A stretch of DNA of 64,000 nt, from NCBI RefSeq assembly GCF_017876535.1, contig NZ_JAGIOF010000004.1:1-64000 (forward strand), given 5' to 3'. The position numbers were made by a program, and so were the translations under genes. Under the pieces are notes generated by a model. The model was not told the DNA's origin and did no database searches. It saw only the letters and a list, made by a program, of their open reading frames with translations. Of the stretch, positions 14,877 to 22,808 are shown one piece after another (within the stretch, counting starts at the first letter, position 1; each line of letters opens with the position of its first letter). The DNA comes from Paeniglutamicibacter kerguelensis. GTDB taxonomy: Bacteria; Actinomycetota; Actinomycetes; Actinomycetales; Micrococcaceae.

Positions 14877-14982
14877 GTTGCCCGCGGCCGGTGGACGCAA
14901 CCCACGCGTCGGCCCCGGGGAACCGTATCCCCGGGGCCGACGCACCATTTATGGAATTTATCCCGGTCTCTGCACCGGGTGT

Positions 14983-15663
14983 CTAGGCCTCGAACTTGTA
15001 GCCGAGTCCGCGCACCGTCACCAAGTGGACGGGGGCCGCCGGATCCGGTTCGATTTTTGAACGCAGGCGCTTGACGTGCACGTCGAGGGTCTTGGTGTCC
15101 CCCACGTAGTCCGAACCCCACACCCGGTCGATGAGCTGGCCGCGGGTGAGCACGCGGCCGGTGTTGCGAAGCAGCAACTCCAGCAGCTCGAATTCCTTCA
15201 GCGGCATGGAGACCGGGGTACTCCGCACCGAAACCACGTGCCGTTCGACATCCATGCGCACCGGGCCCGCGGCGACGATGTTGCTGACCAGTTCTTCGCT
15301 CTCGCCCTGCCTGCGCAGCACCGCACGGATGCGGGCGACAAGTTCACGCGAGGAATAGGGCTTCGTGACATAGTCATCGGCACCAAGTTCCAGCCCGACA
15401 ACCTTGTCGATTTCCGAATCCTTGGCGGTGAGCATGATGACGGGCACTTGAGAGGTGGACCGGATCTGCCTGAATACCTCGGTTCCGGGTTGCCCCGGCA
15501 GCATCAGGTCCAGCAACACCAGGTCTGCCCCGTGGCGCTCGAATTCTGTGACGGCGCTGAGCCCGTCCTCAGCGACCTGGACCTCGAAGCCTTCCTTCTC
15601 CAGCAGGTAAGACAGCGGGTCGGAGAGCGATTCCTCGTCCTCGACTAACAAAATACGGGTCAT
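14983..15663 (-). CDS. regX3: Response regulator RegX3 (OmpR/PhoB family)
   Basis: 226-residue two-component response regulator. The receiver domain has the acidic pair VEDEE, the phospho-acceptor Asp-52 (LLDLMLPG), Thr in MLTAKD and Lys-101 (YVTKPYSS). The C-terminal winged-helix domain carries LTRGQLIDRVWG, TLDVHVKRLRSKIEPDP and VRGLGYKFEA. It closely matches mycobacterial RegX3, which controls the phosphate-starvation response. ATG 15663 has AAGGAGG upstream and overlaps the senX3 stop in ATGA, so the two are translationally coupled. It should bind the direct repeats at 16940-16983. Confidence 0.94.
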   Translation of the reverse strand: MTRILLVEDEESLSDPLSYLLEKEGFEVQVAEDGLSAVTEFERHGADLVLLDLMLPGQPGTEVFRQIRSTSQVPVIMLTAKDSEIDKVVGLELGADDYVTKPYSSRELVARIRAVLRRQGESEELVSNIVAAGPVRMDVERHVVSVRSTPVSMPLKEFELLELLLRNTGRVLTRGQLIDRVWGSDYVGDTKTLDVHVKRLRSKIEPDPAAPVHLVTVRGLGYKFEA

Positions 15664-16877
15664 CCCCGTCCTCCTTCCGGCCGCGCGTTGCGCGCATGGG
15701 CCGTGTTGTGTTTGGGGCTTTTCTCTGCGGGGGCTACCGCGTCTTGGTCTGGTGTTTCGTCCAAAATTGGCAAGCGAACTGTGAAGGTCGACCCTTGACC
15801 AGGCTGGGACCACACGGTGATTTCTCCACCGTGGTTGGCCACCACGTGCTTGACGATGCTCAATCCAAGCCCGGTTCCCCCTGTTTGCCTCGACCGGGCC
15901 GCATCGACGCGGTAGAACCGCTCAAAGATGCGTTCCTGTTCATCGGCGGAAATGCCGGGACCCTGGTCGGTGACCGAGATCTGGATCAGGCCGTCGCGAT
16001 GGCGCAGTCCCACCCCGACGGTGGTGTCTGCCGGCGAATAGCGGATCGCGTTGTCTATCAGGTTGCGCAGGGCCGTCATCAGCAGGTCGCGATCACCGAA
16101 GACCGGCTGGTCGACGGTTCCTCCCACCAGGATCTTGATGCGCTTTTCCTCGGCCGGGAGCTTGTTGCGGTCAACCGCCTCGGCCAGCACCTCGTTGATG
16201 TCGACGATTTCACCCTGCAGCATCACGTTGGTGCCCTGCAGCCTGGAGAGTTCGATGATGTCCTGGACCAGTGCCGCGAGCCGTGCCGATTCCTTGTGCA
16301 ACCTGGCAGTGAAGCGGCGGACCGCCACTTGGTCGTCGGCCGCCCCGTCGATGGCCTCGGCCAGCAGGGAAATGGCACCCACCGGCGTCTTGAGCTCGTG
16401 GGACACGTTGGCCACGAAGTCGTTGCGGACTGCCTCGGTGCGTGTGATTTCGGTGCGGTCGTCGGCCAGCAGGAGGATGTATTCATCCCCCAGCGGCGCG
16501 ACGCGCACATGAACGATCAGGCTCGAGGAACCCATGGTTCCCCGGGGCAGTTCGAATTCCCGCTCGGCGATGACGCCGTCGGCGCGTACCTTGCGTGCCA
16601 GCAACCGCAATTCCTCATGGATCAGGGTGTGCCCGCGCACCAGCCCGTAGGCATAGGACGCTGGGTTTGCCCGCACCACCCCGTCGACCTCGTCGAGGAT
16701 GACAAAGGCGCGCCCGATGACCGAGAGCACGGCAGCGGAACCCTCGGGCAGGGTTGGTTCCCCCACGGTGGGTAGGCCACGCCGGCTCCGGACCGAGCCA
16801 CGGTACGCCATGATGCCCACAACACCCAGGGCCAAACCGACCAGGCCCGCAATCACGGAAAGCAAGACATCGTTCAC
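15660..16877 (-). CDS. senX3: Sensor histidine kinase SenX3
   Basis: 405-residue membrane histidine kinase paired with RegX3. It has one clear N-terminal transmembrane segment (about residues 4-24), a PAS-like region (about 45-140), then HisKA with phospho-acceptor His-160 (NVSHELKTPVGA) and the HATPase domain (LRNLIDNAIRYS, DQGPGIS, GGTGLGLSIVKH). The tail after residue ~385 is hydrophilic and variable. The GTG at 16877 is chosen because TAGGCT lies 7 nt upstream (leaderless pattern); an ATG at 16928 would add 17 residues with no supporting signal. It is divergent from phoU across a PHO box, so its own expression is probably phosphate-controlled. Confidence 0.93.
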   Translation of the reverse strand: MNDVLLSVIAGLVGLALGVVGIMAYRGSVRSRRGLPTVGEPTLPEGSAAVLSVIGRAFVILDEVDGVVRANPASYAYGLVRGHTLIHEELRLLARKVRADGVIAEREFELPRGTMGSSSLIVHVRVAPLGDEYILLLADDRTEITRTEAVRNDFVANVSHELKTPVGAISLLAEAIDGAADDQVAVRRFTARLHKESARLAALVQDIIELSRLQGTNVMLQGEIVDINEVLAEAVDRNKLPAEEKRIKILVGGTVDQPVFGDRDLLMTALRNLIDNAIRYSPADTTVGVGLRHRDGLIQISVTDQGPGISADEQERIFERFYRVDAARSRQTGGTGLGLSIVKHVVANHGGEITVWSQPGQGSTFTVRLPILDETPDQDAVAPAEKSPKHNTAHARNARPEGGRG

Positions 16878-16884
16878 GCCCTCT

Positions 16885-16890
16885 AGCCTA
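16885..16890 (-). promoter_or_regulatory. Leaderless -10 box of senX3 (TAGGCT)
   Basis: TAGGCT on the minus strand, 7 nt before the GTG start. Confidence 0.55.
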
Positions 16891-16939
16891 TCTGGCGCAC
16901 AGGCACCGGATCGGGCAGAATCCCGCATTTGCCAAAGTC

Positions 16940-16983
16940 ATTCACTAAACGTTCACCTTGAACCCCCGATCGGTTCACCTGGT
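16940..16983. promoter_or_regulatory. PHO box: 11-bp direct repeats between senX3 and phoU
   Basis: Four consecutive 11-bp units: ATTCACTAAAC, GTTCACCTTGA, ACCCCCGATCG, GTTCACCTGGT. Units 1, 2 and 4 share TTCAC in register; unit 3 is degenerate. This matches the GTTCACC-type direct repeats bound by PhoP/RegX3-class regulators in actinobacteria. Downstream on the plus strand, TGTAAGAAT (about 16985-16993) could be the phoU -10 box. Confidence 0.8.
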
Positions 16984-17056
16984 GCTGTAAGAATGGACAT
17001 GAACAGTTCCGTCGTCCGTGCCGGACGCGGTGCCACCATCACGAAAGGACGCCCGC

Positions 17057-17716
17057 GTGCGTAAGGTTTTCCAGGCCGATTTGCAGCAAATCGGTGAAGA
17101 GCTCATTCAGATGTCGCAGCTAGTGGCCTCGGCCATGGAACGGGCCTTCGAGTCCTTCCGCAATGCGGACATCGAATTGGCCCAGGAAGTCATCGCCGAG
17201 GACGCGAAGATCGATTTTCTGCAGACCCAACTCGACGAACGTGCCATCGACGTCCTGGCCCTTCAGGGCCCGGTCGCATCCGACCTGCGCATGATCGTGG
17301 GCTCCCTGCGCATGAGCGCTTCCCTTGAACGCATGGGCGACCTGGCCCGACACGTGGCCCAGCTGGCCCGACTGCGTTTCCCGCAGCAGGTCGTGCCTGC
17401 GTCCGTGGCACCCATCTTCGCCGAAATGGCTGAGCTCGACATCGCCATTGCGCAGAAGCTGGGAATGCTGTTGGACACCCGCGATCTGGCCATTGCCCGC
17501 GAAATCATTGAGCTCAACGCCAAGATCAACAAGCTGCACGCATCGATCTTCAAGGTCGTGGCCTCCGCCGATTGGGACCAGTCCGCCCCGACGACCGCCG
17601 ATGTCACGCTGACCAGCCGCTACCTGGAACGCTTCGGCGACCACGGCGTATCGGTTGCCCGCAAGGTTTCCTACCTCGTCACCGGCGAATGGGAGCCGGT
17701 GAGCGAAGCATTCTAG
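17057..17716 (+). CDS. phoU: Phosphate signalling protein PhoU
   Basis: 219-residue all-helical protein made of two PhoU three-helix repeats. Metal-binding E/D-rich motifs recur in each half (EDAKIDFLQTQLDE; ELNAKINKLHASIF, YLERFGDHGVSVARKV). PhoU restrains the phosphate kinase and Pst transport under phosphate-replete conditions. The GTG start at 17057 has GAAAGGA 7 nt upstream. Divergence from senX3-regX3 over a PHO box places it in the phosphate regulon. No pst transporter genes are in the window. Confidence 0.94.
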   Translation: MRKVFQADLQQIGEELIQMSQLVASAMERAFESFRNADIELAQEVIAEDAKIDFLQTQLDERAIDVLALQGPVASDLRMIVGSLRMSASLERMGDLARHVAQLARLRFPQQVVPASVAPIFAEMAELDIAIAQKLGMLLDTRDLAIAREIIELNAKINKLHASIFKVVASADWDQSAPTTADVTLTSRYLERFGDHGVSVARKVSYLVTGEWEPVSEAF

Positions 17717-17831
17717 TCATCCGGTTGGCCGCTTAAGACAGCAACCCGCTGGTCTTGCTTGCGCTCGGGCTTTGCCCCGGCCATTGCAAGGCCAGCGGTA
17801 TTTGTTTGCCGGCGGGCGCGAAGGCCCGTTC

Positions 17832-18134
17832 TTAGCCCTCGCACTCGAGGCAGTAGCCAACGCCGTTGGTTTCGCGAGCAAGCTGCGAGCGGTGGCGAAT
17901 CAGGAAGCACGAGCCGCAGAGGAATTCGTCTTCCTTTTGCGGAACGACGGTGACCGTCAGTTCCTCGTTGGACAGGTCGGCACCCGGCAGTTCAACACCG
18001 TCGGAGGTGTCGGCTTCGTCCAGATCCAGCGTTACGCTGCGGGCATCCGGAGCGTTGGCGGACTTAACCGCGTCGAGCGAGGCCTTGCGGGCCTCGGCTA
18101 CGTCCGGACGAACTTCATCATAGTCAGTTGCCAC
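17832..18134 (-). CDS. DUF4193 protein with a zinc-ribbon-like C-terminus
   Basis: 100-residue actinobacterial protein of the DUF4193 family. The acidic N-terminus (ATDYDEVRPDV, LDLDEADTSDG) is followed by FLCGSCFLIRHRSQLA and YCLECEG. The two CxxC pairs probably bind zinc. The start is GTG/ATG with AAGGAT upstream. No function has been established for the family that I know of. Confidence 0.85.
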   Translation of the reverse strand: MATDYDEVRPDVAEARKASLDAVKSANAPDARSVTLDLDEADTSDGVELPGADLSNEELTVTVVPQKEDEFLCGSCFLIRHRSQLARETNGVGYCLECEG

Positions 18135-18310
18135 GAATTGCGATCCTTACATGATTCAGGGGTACGTCGAGACAGCACAGTACCGCATCAACCAGTGCGT
18201 GCACCCGCTTGCGCTCAAAATTATCTCTTCGCATTAACAAATTATGTCCGATTGCAGTCAACCTGCCGCTGCCGCTCCGGCGTTCGGGGTATCTCGCGAC
18301 GGCATCCCGG

Positions 18311-18631
18311 CTACGGGGTTTGCGGGTATTCGCCGACTATCCGGGCGATGTCGACGTTCAGCTCGAACTCGTTCAGCTCGAACTCGTTCAGCTCGAAGAG
18401 CTTCAGCGCTTTTCCGTCGTCCGCCACGTCCGCGACACCCGATACGAACCCTGCCTGCTCCAGCTTTGCCAGATGCAAATACAGCAATTGCCGGCTCATC
18501 CACACACGCCTGGCCAATTCCGATACGTGCAGCGGACCTGCAGAGAGTTCAGCCAGGATCCTCAACCGCGGTTCGCTGCCAAGCGCGGCAAGGCGCACCG
18601 CCAGCGGAACCGCGGGTTGCTTCTCTGGCAT
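18311..18631 (-). CDS. ArsR-type winged-helix protein with a tandem-repeat linker
   Basis: 106-residue winged-helix protein: LAALGSEPRLRILAELSAGPLHVSELARRVWMSR and LYLHLAKLEQAGFV form the HTH and wing. No metal-binding ELCVCDL-type motif is seen, so it is a non-canonical ArsR-like regulator. The C-terminal part contains the repeat FELNEFELNEFELN, encoded by three exact 15-bp copies (18356-18400). It starts 2 bp after the stop of the upstream small membrane-protein gene, so it is the third gene of a three-gene operon. Confidence 0.8.
   Translation of the reverse strand: MPEKQPAVPLAVRLAALGSEPRLRILAELSAGPLHVSELARRVWMSRQLLYLHLAKLEQAGFVSGVADVADDGKALKLFELNEFELNEFELNVDIARIVGEYPQTP
18356..18400. repeat. 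Three tandem 15-bp repeats inside a coding region
   Basis: GTTCAGCTCGAACTC occurs three times in a row (third copy slightly degenerate at its end), adding residues to the ArsR-like protein in steps of five. Confidence 0.85.
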
Positions 18632-18633
18632 GG

Positions 18634-18846
18634 TCAGGATGGCAGGTCGTGCAGTGTTTTTTCGAGGCGCTCCAGGCGCTGGTCGATGGCCTCGAGCCGC
18701 GCCAGATGCTCGCGGTCCCGGTGCAGGGCCTCGCCGGCGATTTGAGGTCGGCTTCGGAGTCCCTTGATGAGCAGGACGGCGCCGGCAATCAGCCCGACAA
18801 CGGCAAGGAAAACCAAAAACATCACGAGGTACCAAGTCGAAAGCAT
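18634..18846 (-). CDS. Small membrane protein with a cytoplasmic coiled coil
   Basis: 70 residues. A single N-terminal transmembrane segment (LSTWYLVMFLVFLAVVGLIAG) is followed by basic residues and a short helix with heptad character (LARLEAIDQRLERLEKTL). No family is recognised. Its layout parallels the next gene upstream (18846-19122), and the ArsR-like gene follows by 2 bp. It may form membrane-anchored oligomers with its neighbour; that is inference. Confidence 0.75.
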   Translation of the reverse strand: MLSTWYLVMFLVFLAVVGLIAGAVLLIKGLRSRPQIAGEALHRDREHLARLEAIDQRLERLEKTLHDLPS

Positions 18847-19122
18847 TACTCGGCCACCTCCTGAAGGGTGCGCTCGATGTTGCCCAGACGGTGTTCGATG
18901 GATTCGGTGCGCCGGGCGATCTCATCCTGCAGTTGCGCCTTGTCGTTGCCGGTGGCCGTTCGCACCTTGGAGCCGCGTGCCAGCCTGACGATGAGCATCA
19001 GCAGGGCCGCCACGAGCGCAACGACGAACAGTGAAGCCAAGAATTGTCGCGGCGATTTCCCATCCGTTGGGAAGAATGGGGTTTTCCCCGGCCCCCGAGG
19101 CAAGCAACTTCAGGGGGCGCAT
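18846..19122 (-). pseudogene. Small membrane protein gene, apparently frameshifted
   Basis: An ATG at 19122 has AAGGAG about 7 nt upstream and opens MRPLKLLASGAG..NPILPNGWEIAAT. The following transmembrane segment and coiled coil (LFVVALVAALLMLIVRLARG, then EIARRTESIEHRLGNIERTLQEVAE) lie in a frame shifted by +1, which ends at 18846. That second frame has only a TTG (19103) as start and a non-membrane, Pro/Gly-rich lead. The simplest reading is one ~90-residue protein interrupted by a one-base change between about 19020 and 19060. A sequencing error or a real inactivation cannot be told apart from here. Confidence 0.6.
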
Positions 19123-19312
19123 CGGGTTCTCCTTGGGTGGGGGCGGTTCTCCGGCATGAACCCACCCTTGCACCTGTAATAAAAATATTCCATGTGCCGC
19201 GCCAGCTCCTTGTAATTACCGAATGCTTAAATACCGAAGGGCCCGCCGCCCTCCCTTACGGGAAAGGGAGCAAGCCCTTGGCACCCCGCAGCGGCGGGGG
19301 CGAACCAGAGCC

Positions 19313-20059
19313 TTAGTGGCGGCCCTGGTTTGCAACGGCCTTGATGGCGTCCGCGGCAGCGGCAGCGTCAAGGTACTTGCCGCCCGGGGTGACCGGGGTG
19401 AAGTCATCGTTCAGTTCGTACACCAGCGGGATGCCGGTCGGGATGTTCAACCCGGCGATGTCCTCGTCGCTGATGCCGTCCAGGTGCTTGACCAATGCGC
19501 GCAGCGAGTTGCCGTGCGCGGTGACCAGAACGGTCTTGCCCGAAGCCAGGTCAGGCTTGATCTCGTCTTCCCAGTACGGAAGCATGCGATCGAGGACGTC
19601 CTTGAGGCATTCAGTGCGCGGGGCGTCGTCACCCAGGTCCGCGTAGCGCGGATCGTTGATCTGGCTGAACTCCGAGTCGTCTGCCAGTGGCGGCGGCGGG
19701 GTGTCGTAGCTGCGGCGCCACTCCATGAACTGCTCCTCGCCGTATTCGGCCAAGGTCTGCGCCTTGTCCTTGCCCTGCAGGGCGCCGTAGTGGCGTTCGT
19801 TCAGGCGCCAGCTGCGCTTGACCGGGATCCAGTTCAGGTCCGCGGACTCAAGTGCCAGGTTGGCGGTGATGATGGCGCGCTTCAGCAGCGAGGTGTGCAG
19901 CACCGACGGGGCCAGGCCGGCCTCGGTGAGCAGCTCGCCGCCGCGGGTGGCTTCGGCACGGCCCTGCTCGGTGAGCGTGACGTCGTACCAACCGGTGAAC
20001 AGGTTCTTTTCGTTCCACTCGCTTTGCCCGTGGCGAAGCAGGATCAGGGTGTAAGTCAT
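19313..20059 (-). CDS. gpmA: 2,3-bisphosphoglycerate-dependent phosphoglycerate mutase
   Basis: 248-residue glycolytic/gluconeogenic mutase interconverting 3- and 2-phosphoglycerate. The phospho-histidine motif LRHGQSEWN is at residues 8-16; the second catalytic His lies in [10 protein letters not shown] and the acid/base Glu in [11 protein letters not shown]. The length is that of the GpmA family. TAGAAT lies 6 nt before the ATG, indicating a leaderless mRNA. In M. tuberculosis gpm1 is next to senX3-regX3; here it is 2.4 kb away from senX3. Confidence 0.96.
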   Translation of the reverse strand: MTYTLILLRHGQSEWNEKNLFTGWYDVTLTEQGRAEATRGGELLTEAGLAPSVLHTSLLKRAIITANLALESADLNWIPVKRSWRLNERHYGALQGKDKAQTLAEYGEEQFMEWRRSYDTPPPPLADDSEFSQINDPRYADLGDDAPRTECLKDVLDRMLPYWEDEIKPDLASGKTVLVTAHGNSLRALVKHLDGISDEDIAGLNIPTGIPLVYELNDDFTPVTPGGKYLDAAAAADAIKAVANQGRH

Positions 20060-20065
20060 GGCCCC

Positions 20066-20071
20066 ATTCTA
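20066..20071 (-). promoter_or_regulatory. Leaderless -10 box of gpmA (TAGAAT)
   Basis: TAGAAT on the minus strand, 6 nt before the ATG. Confidence 0.6.
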
Positions 20072-20131
20072 TCGAGGGTGAAGTGCCTTACTTTGTTTCG
20101 TGACTCCTAGGCGTCGCGGTGTCGGACACTT

Positions 20132-20137
20132 TAGGAT
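20132..20137 (+). promoter_or_regulatory. Leaderless -10 box of the methyltransferase gene (TAGGAT)
   Basis: TAGGAT, 7 nt before ATG 20145. The internal AGGA could instead be a Shine-Dalgarno. Confidence 0.45.
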
Positions 20138-20144
20138 TAAATCA

Positions 20145-20996
20145 ATGGTTCAGAAAGCGACTCGGCTCGGCGGACGGTCGCGAACCGGTCGCCCCTTGGG
20201 CCATGCCACCCGTGGCACCACAAACCCCAACCGCATGCGCCGCGTTGACCGCTGGATGACGGGCCCCCAGGGCTGGCGCCTGCGCCCGGGTGTCACCGGC
20301 GCCCCGCCCATTGCCGTCGACCTCGGATACGGCGCATCGCCCGCCACCGCGGTCGAGTTCTTTGAACGGGTGCGCGCAGTTTCCCCGCGGGCCAGGGTGT
20401 TCGGCATCGAAATCGAACCCGAACGCGTGGCCCGCGGCACCGCCCTTGACCTCGATGGCCTTGAATTCCGCCTGGGCGGCTTTGAAATCCCCGTTTCTTC
20501 CCCCGTCACCGTCATCCGTGCCTTCAACGTCCTGCGCCAATACGACGAGGCCGACGTTGCCGGCATCTGGGACACCATGACTTCCAGGCTCACCGAGAAT
20601 GGGGTGCTCATCGAGGGCACCTGCGACGAAATCGGCCGGCGCAGTTCCTGGGTCGCCGTCACCCGGGACGGACCGCAATCCCTGAGCATTTCCCTGCGTT
20701 TCGGGGCCTTCACGCTTCCCTCCGATGTCGCGGAACGGCTGCCGAAGGCGCTGATCCACCGCAACATCGAGGGCGAGCGGATCCATGATTTCCTGCGGGC
20801 TGCGGATGCGGCCTGGCTGGCCGCGGCTCCGCTGGCATCGTTCGGCAACAAGCAGCGTTTCGTGGCAATGTGCCGCTCGCTGCGCGCAACCGGCTGGCCC
20901 ATCTGCGATTCGGCCGCACGCTGGCGCCTGGGCGAAATGACCGTCCGCTGGGAAGCCGTGGCCCCGCGCACCGGCGAACTCGCCCACGTCGCCTGA
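20145..20996 (+). CDS. Putative class I SAM-dependent methyltransferase
   Basis: 283 residues with a Rossmann methyltransferase signature. Motif I is IAVDLGYGASPATAVEF (about residues 75-91), followed by an acidic strand end FGIEIEPERV, and FNVLRQY where motif IV/V would lie. The central region (WDTMTSRLTENGVLIEGTCDE) matches the post-catalytic helix-strand of such enzymes. The substrate is unknown; homologues in Micrococcaceae are annotated only as methyltransferases. The ATG at 20145 is used because of the promoter/RBS signal just upstream. Confidence 0.75.
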   Translation: MVQKATRLGGRSRTGRPLGHATRGTTNPNRMRRVDRWMTGPQGWRLRPGVTGAPPIAVDLGYGASPATAVEFFERVRAVSPRARVFGIEIEPERVARGTALDLDGLEFRLGGFEIPVSSPVTVIRAFNVLRQYDEADVAGIWDTMTSRLTENGVLIEGTCDEIGRRSSWVAVTRDGPQSLSISLRFGAFTLPSDVAERLPKALIHRNIEGERIHDFLRAADAAWLAAAPLASFGNKQRFVAMCRSLRATGWPICDSAARWRLGEMTVRWEAVAPRTGELAHVA

Positions 20997-21115
20997 GTCC
21001 GGCCGGCAGCCAATTCAGCCACCCGGAAACGCAAAAAACCGCGGCAGCAACACCCGGAAAACCAGGATGCCGCCGCCGCGATCGAAACTTTGCGCCTTGT
21101 GGGCAACCTGCCCGT

Positions 21116-21424
21116 CTAGTACGGGTAGTAACCGCCCTTGCCCGACACGGCGGGCTTCACATCCGCCATGTACACGCAGGCAATACAGGCGCCAATGAGC
21201 TGGAAGACGCCGCCACCGCCGTTTGCTGAAAGCGCCGTCAGGCCGCAGACCAACACCGCGGCGCCGGTCATCGCCATCCAGAACGGCTTGGTCCGCTTGC
21301 CCTCGCGCACGAAGTTCGCGGCGGGGCGGCGCACGGCATCGACCAGGGCCATGATCGCAATGACGGCCGCGACGATGCTGAGCGCTTTCATCAGGTAGAA
21401 CTCAAACGCTAAGGCAAAAGACAT
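21116..21424 (-). CDS. DUF2516 family membrane protein
   Basis: 102 residues with about three hydrophobic helices (FALAFEFYLMKALSIVAAV, MAMTGAAVLVCGLTAL, FQLIGACIACVYM) and a conserved VDAVRRPAANF loop, the DUF2516 pattern of actinobacteria. Function unknown. TAAGCT sits 6 nt before the ATG, so it is probably leaderless. Confidence 0.85.
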   Translation of the reverse strand: MSFALAFEFYLMKALSIVAAVIAIMALVDAVRRPAANFVREGKRTKPFWMAMTGAAVLVCGLTALSANGGGGVFQLIGACIACVYMADVKPAVSGKGGYYPY

Positions 21425-21430
21425 GGTTTC

Positions 21431-21436
21431 AGCTTA
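21431..21436 (-). promoter_or_regulatory. Leaderless -10 box of the DUF2516 gene (TAAGCT)
   Basis: TAAGCT on the minus strand, 6 nt before the ATG. Confidence 0.6.
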
Positions 21437-21491
21437 GCCGCATCCGCCACGTGAGTGCCGCAATTTTGCCCGCCGAGTCCTCATGCCGGAT

Positions 21492-22634
21492 TCAGGAACG
21501 CCCAAGTGCCTCATCCAGGTCCCGGTAGAGGTCCTCGACGTTTTCGATTCCGACGCTCAGCCGCACCAGGTTTTCCGGCACCGACTCCGGCTCGCCGGCA
21601 TGGCGGCGGCGGCGCTCGGCCAGGGACTCGACCCCGCCCAGGCTCGTGGCCGGGGTCCACAGGCGCAGCTTCGCCAGCATCGCATCGGCCGCGGCGGCAC
21701 CGGCTTCCACCTCGATGCACAGGATGGAACCGAATCCGTCCATCTGCGCCGCGGCGCGGGCGTGCCCCGGGTCCCCGGGCAGGCCCGGGTAGCGGACCCG
21801 GGAGATCGCCGGGTGCCCGCTGAGCCGGGCGGCAAGGTCCTGGGCGTTGGCCTCCGCCTTTTCCAGGCGCAAGGACATGGTCCGGATACCGCGCAACGTC
21901 AGCCAGGCCTCGAACGGACCGGGGATGGCGCCGTGCAAGGTGCGCATGGCGTGCAACCTGGCGTGCAGTTCCGGGTTGCGGGTCACCACGGCGCCGAGCA
22001 CCACATCCGAATGCCCTCCCATGTACTTGGTGGCCGAATGCACCACCACGTCCGCGCCGAGCTTCAGGGGGCGCTGCAGAAGCGGTGTGGAGAACGTGTT
22101 GTCCACGATGGTGAGCACGCCCATGGCACGCGCCGCCTTCAGCAGCTCCGGAAGGTCGGCGACCTCCAGCATGGGGTTGGTCGGCGATTCAAGCCAGGCC
22201 ATGTCTGCCCCGTCGAACGCGGCGAGGGTTGCCTCTGTGTCCTCGAGTTCCACGCGGCGCACGGTCAGCCCCAGGGTCTTCTCGAGTTCGGCCACCAGGC
22301 CCAGCGACCCGTTGTAGGCGTGGCGCGGAATCACGATCGTGCCTCCGGCCGGAAGCAGCGAGAGGCCCGCGGCGACCGCGGCCATGCCCGAGGCGTAGGC
22401 CAGGGCCGGCAGGTAGCTGTCTTCGAGCTGCGCGATCGTCGCTTCCAGCGGGTCCCACGTCGGGTTGGTGAACCGTCCGTAGACCTTCTCCCCCGCACCG
22501 GATTCCCCCAGTGAGTAGAACGTCGAGGAAAGCACGATGGGCGGGTTCACCGGCTGGTCGGTTTCGTGCGGCGGGCGCCCGGCTGCCACCACAATGGTGT
22601 CCGGTGCCCAGGAATTCTTGTTGCTGGCAGTCAT
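21492..22634 (-). CDS. Trans-sulfuration PLP enzyme (cystathionine gamma-synthase/lyase family)
   Basis: 380-residue Cys/Met-metabolism PLP-dependent enzyme. The PLP lysine is Lys-203 in VVHSATKYMGGHSD. Other family motifs: YGRFTNPTWDPLE, ALAYASGMAA (cofactor phosphate), YNGSLGLV, ESPTNPML and VDNTFSTP. It could be cystathionine gamma-synthase, gamma-lyase or a related enzyme; residues alone do not decide. ATG 22634 is supported by TAACCT 7 nt upstream. I looked for SAM-type riboswitches in the upstream 170 bp and recognised none. Confidence 0.9.
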   Translation of the reverse strand: MTASNKNSWAPDTIVVAAGRPPHETDQPVNPPIVLSSTFYSLGESGAGEKVYGRFTNPTWDPLEATIAQLEDSYLPALAYASGMAAVAAGLSLLPAGGTIVIPRHAYNGSLGLVAELEKTLGLTVRRVELEDTEATLAAFDGADMAWLESPTNPMLEVADLPELLKAARAMGVLTIVDNTFSTPLLQRPLKLGADVVVHSATKYMGGHSDVVLGAVVTRNPELHARLHAMRTLHGAIPGPFEAWLTLRGIRTMSLRLEKAEANAQDLAARLSGHPAISRVRYPGLPGDPGHARAAAQMDGFGSILCIEVEAGAAAADAMLAKLRLWTPATSLGGVESLAERRRRHAGEPESVPENLVRLSVGIENVEDLYRDLDEALGRS

Positions 22635-22641
22635 GTTTTTC

Positions 22642-22647
22642 AGGTTA
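22642..22647 (-). promoter_or_regulatory. Leaderless -10 box of the trans-sulfuration gene (TAACCT)
   Basis: TAACCT on the minus strand, 7 nt before the ATG. Confidence 0.55.
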
Positions 22648-22796
22648 CTCCGGGCCGGGCCCGCGCCCCCAGCTCGATGACGAAACGCCGCCGCGCTGTG
22701 ACAACCCCCGCGACGGTCCCCGTCCGGCCCCGCGGACTTGGGAACCAACAGCCCAACTGCCCGCCCGGACGACTCACCGTCGCACCCCAATAGGGA

Positions 22797-22802
22797 TAGG
22801 CT
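22797..22802 (+). promoter_or_regulatory. Leaderless -10 box of tmk (TAGGCT)
   Basis: TAGGCT, 6 nt before the GTG start at 22809. Confidence 0.6.
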
Positions 22803-22808
22803 AGGACG

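Noticed and set aside
22635-22808. Possible SAM or other riboswitch upstream of the trans-sulfuration gene
   Set aside because: No conserved riboswitch core was recognised, and the -10 box 7 nt before the ATG leaves no leader.
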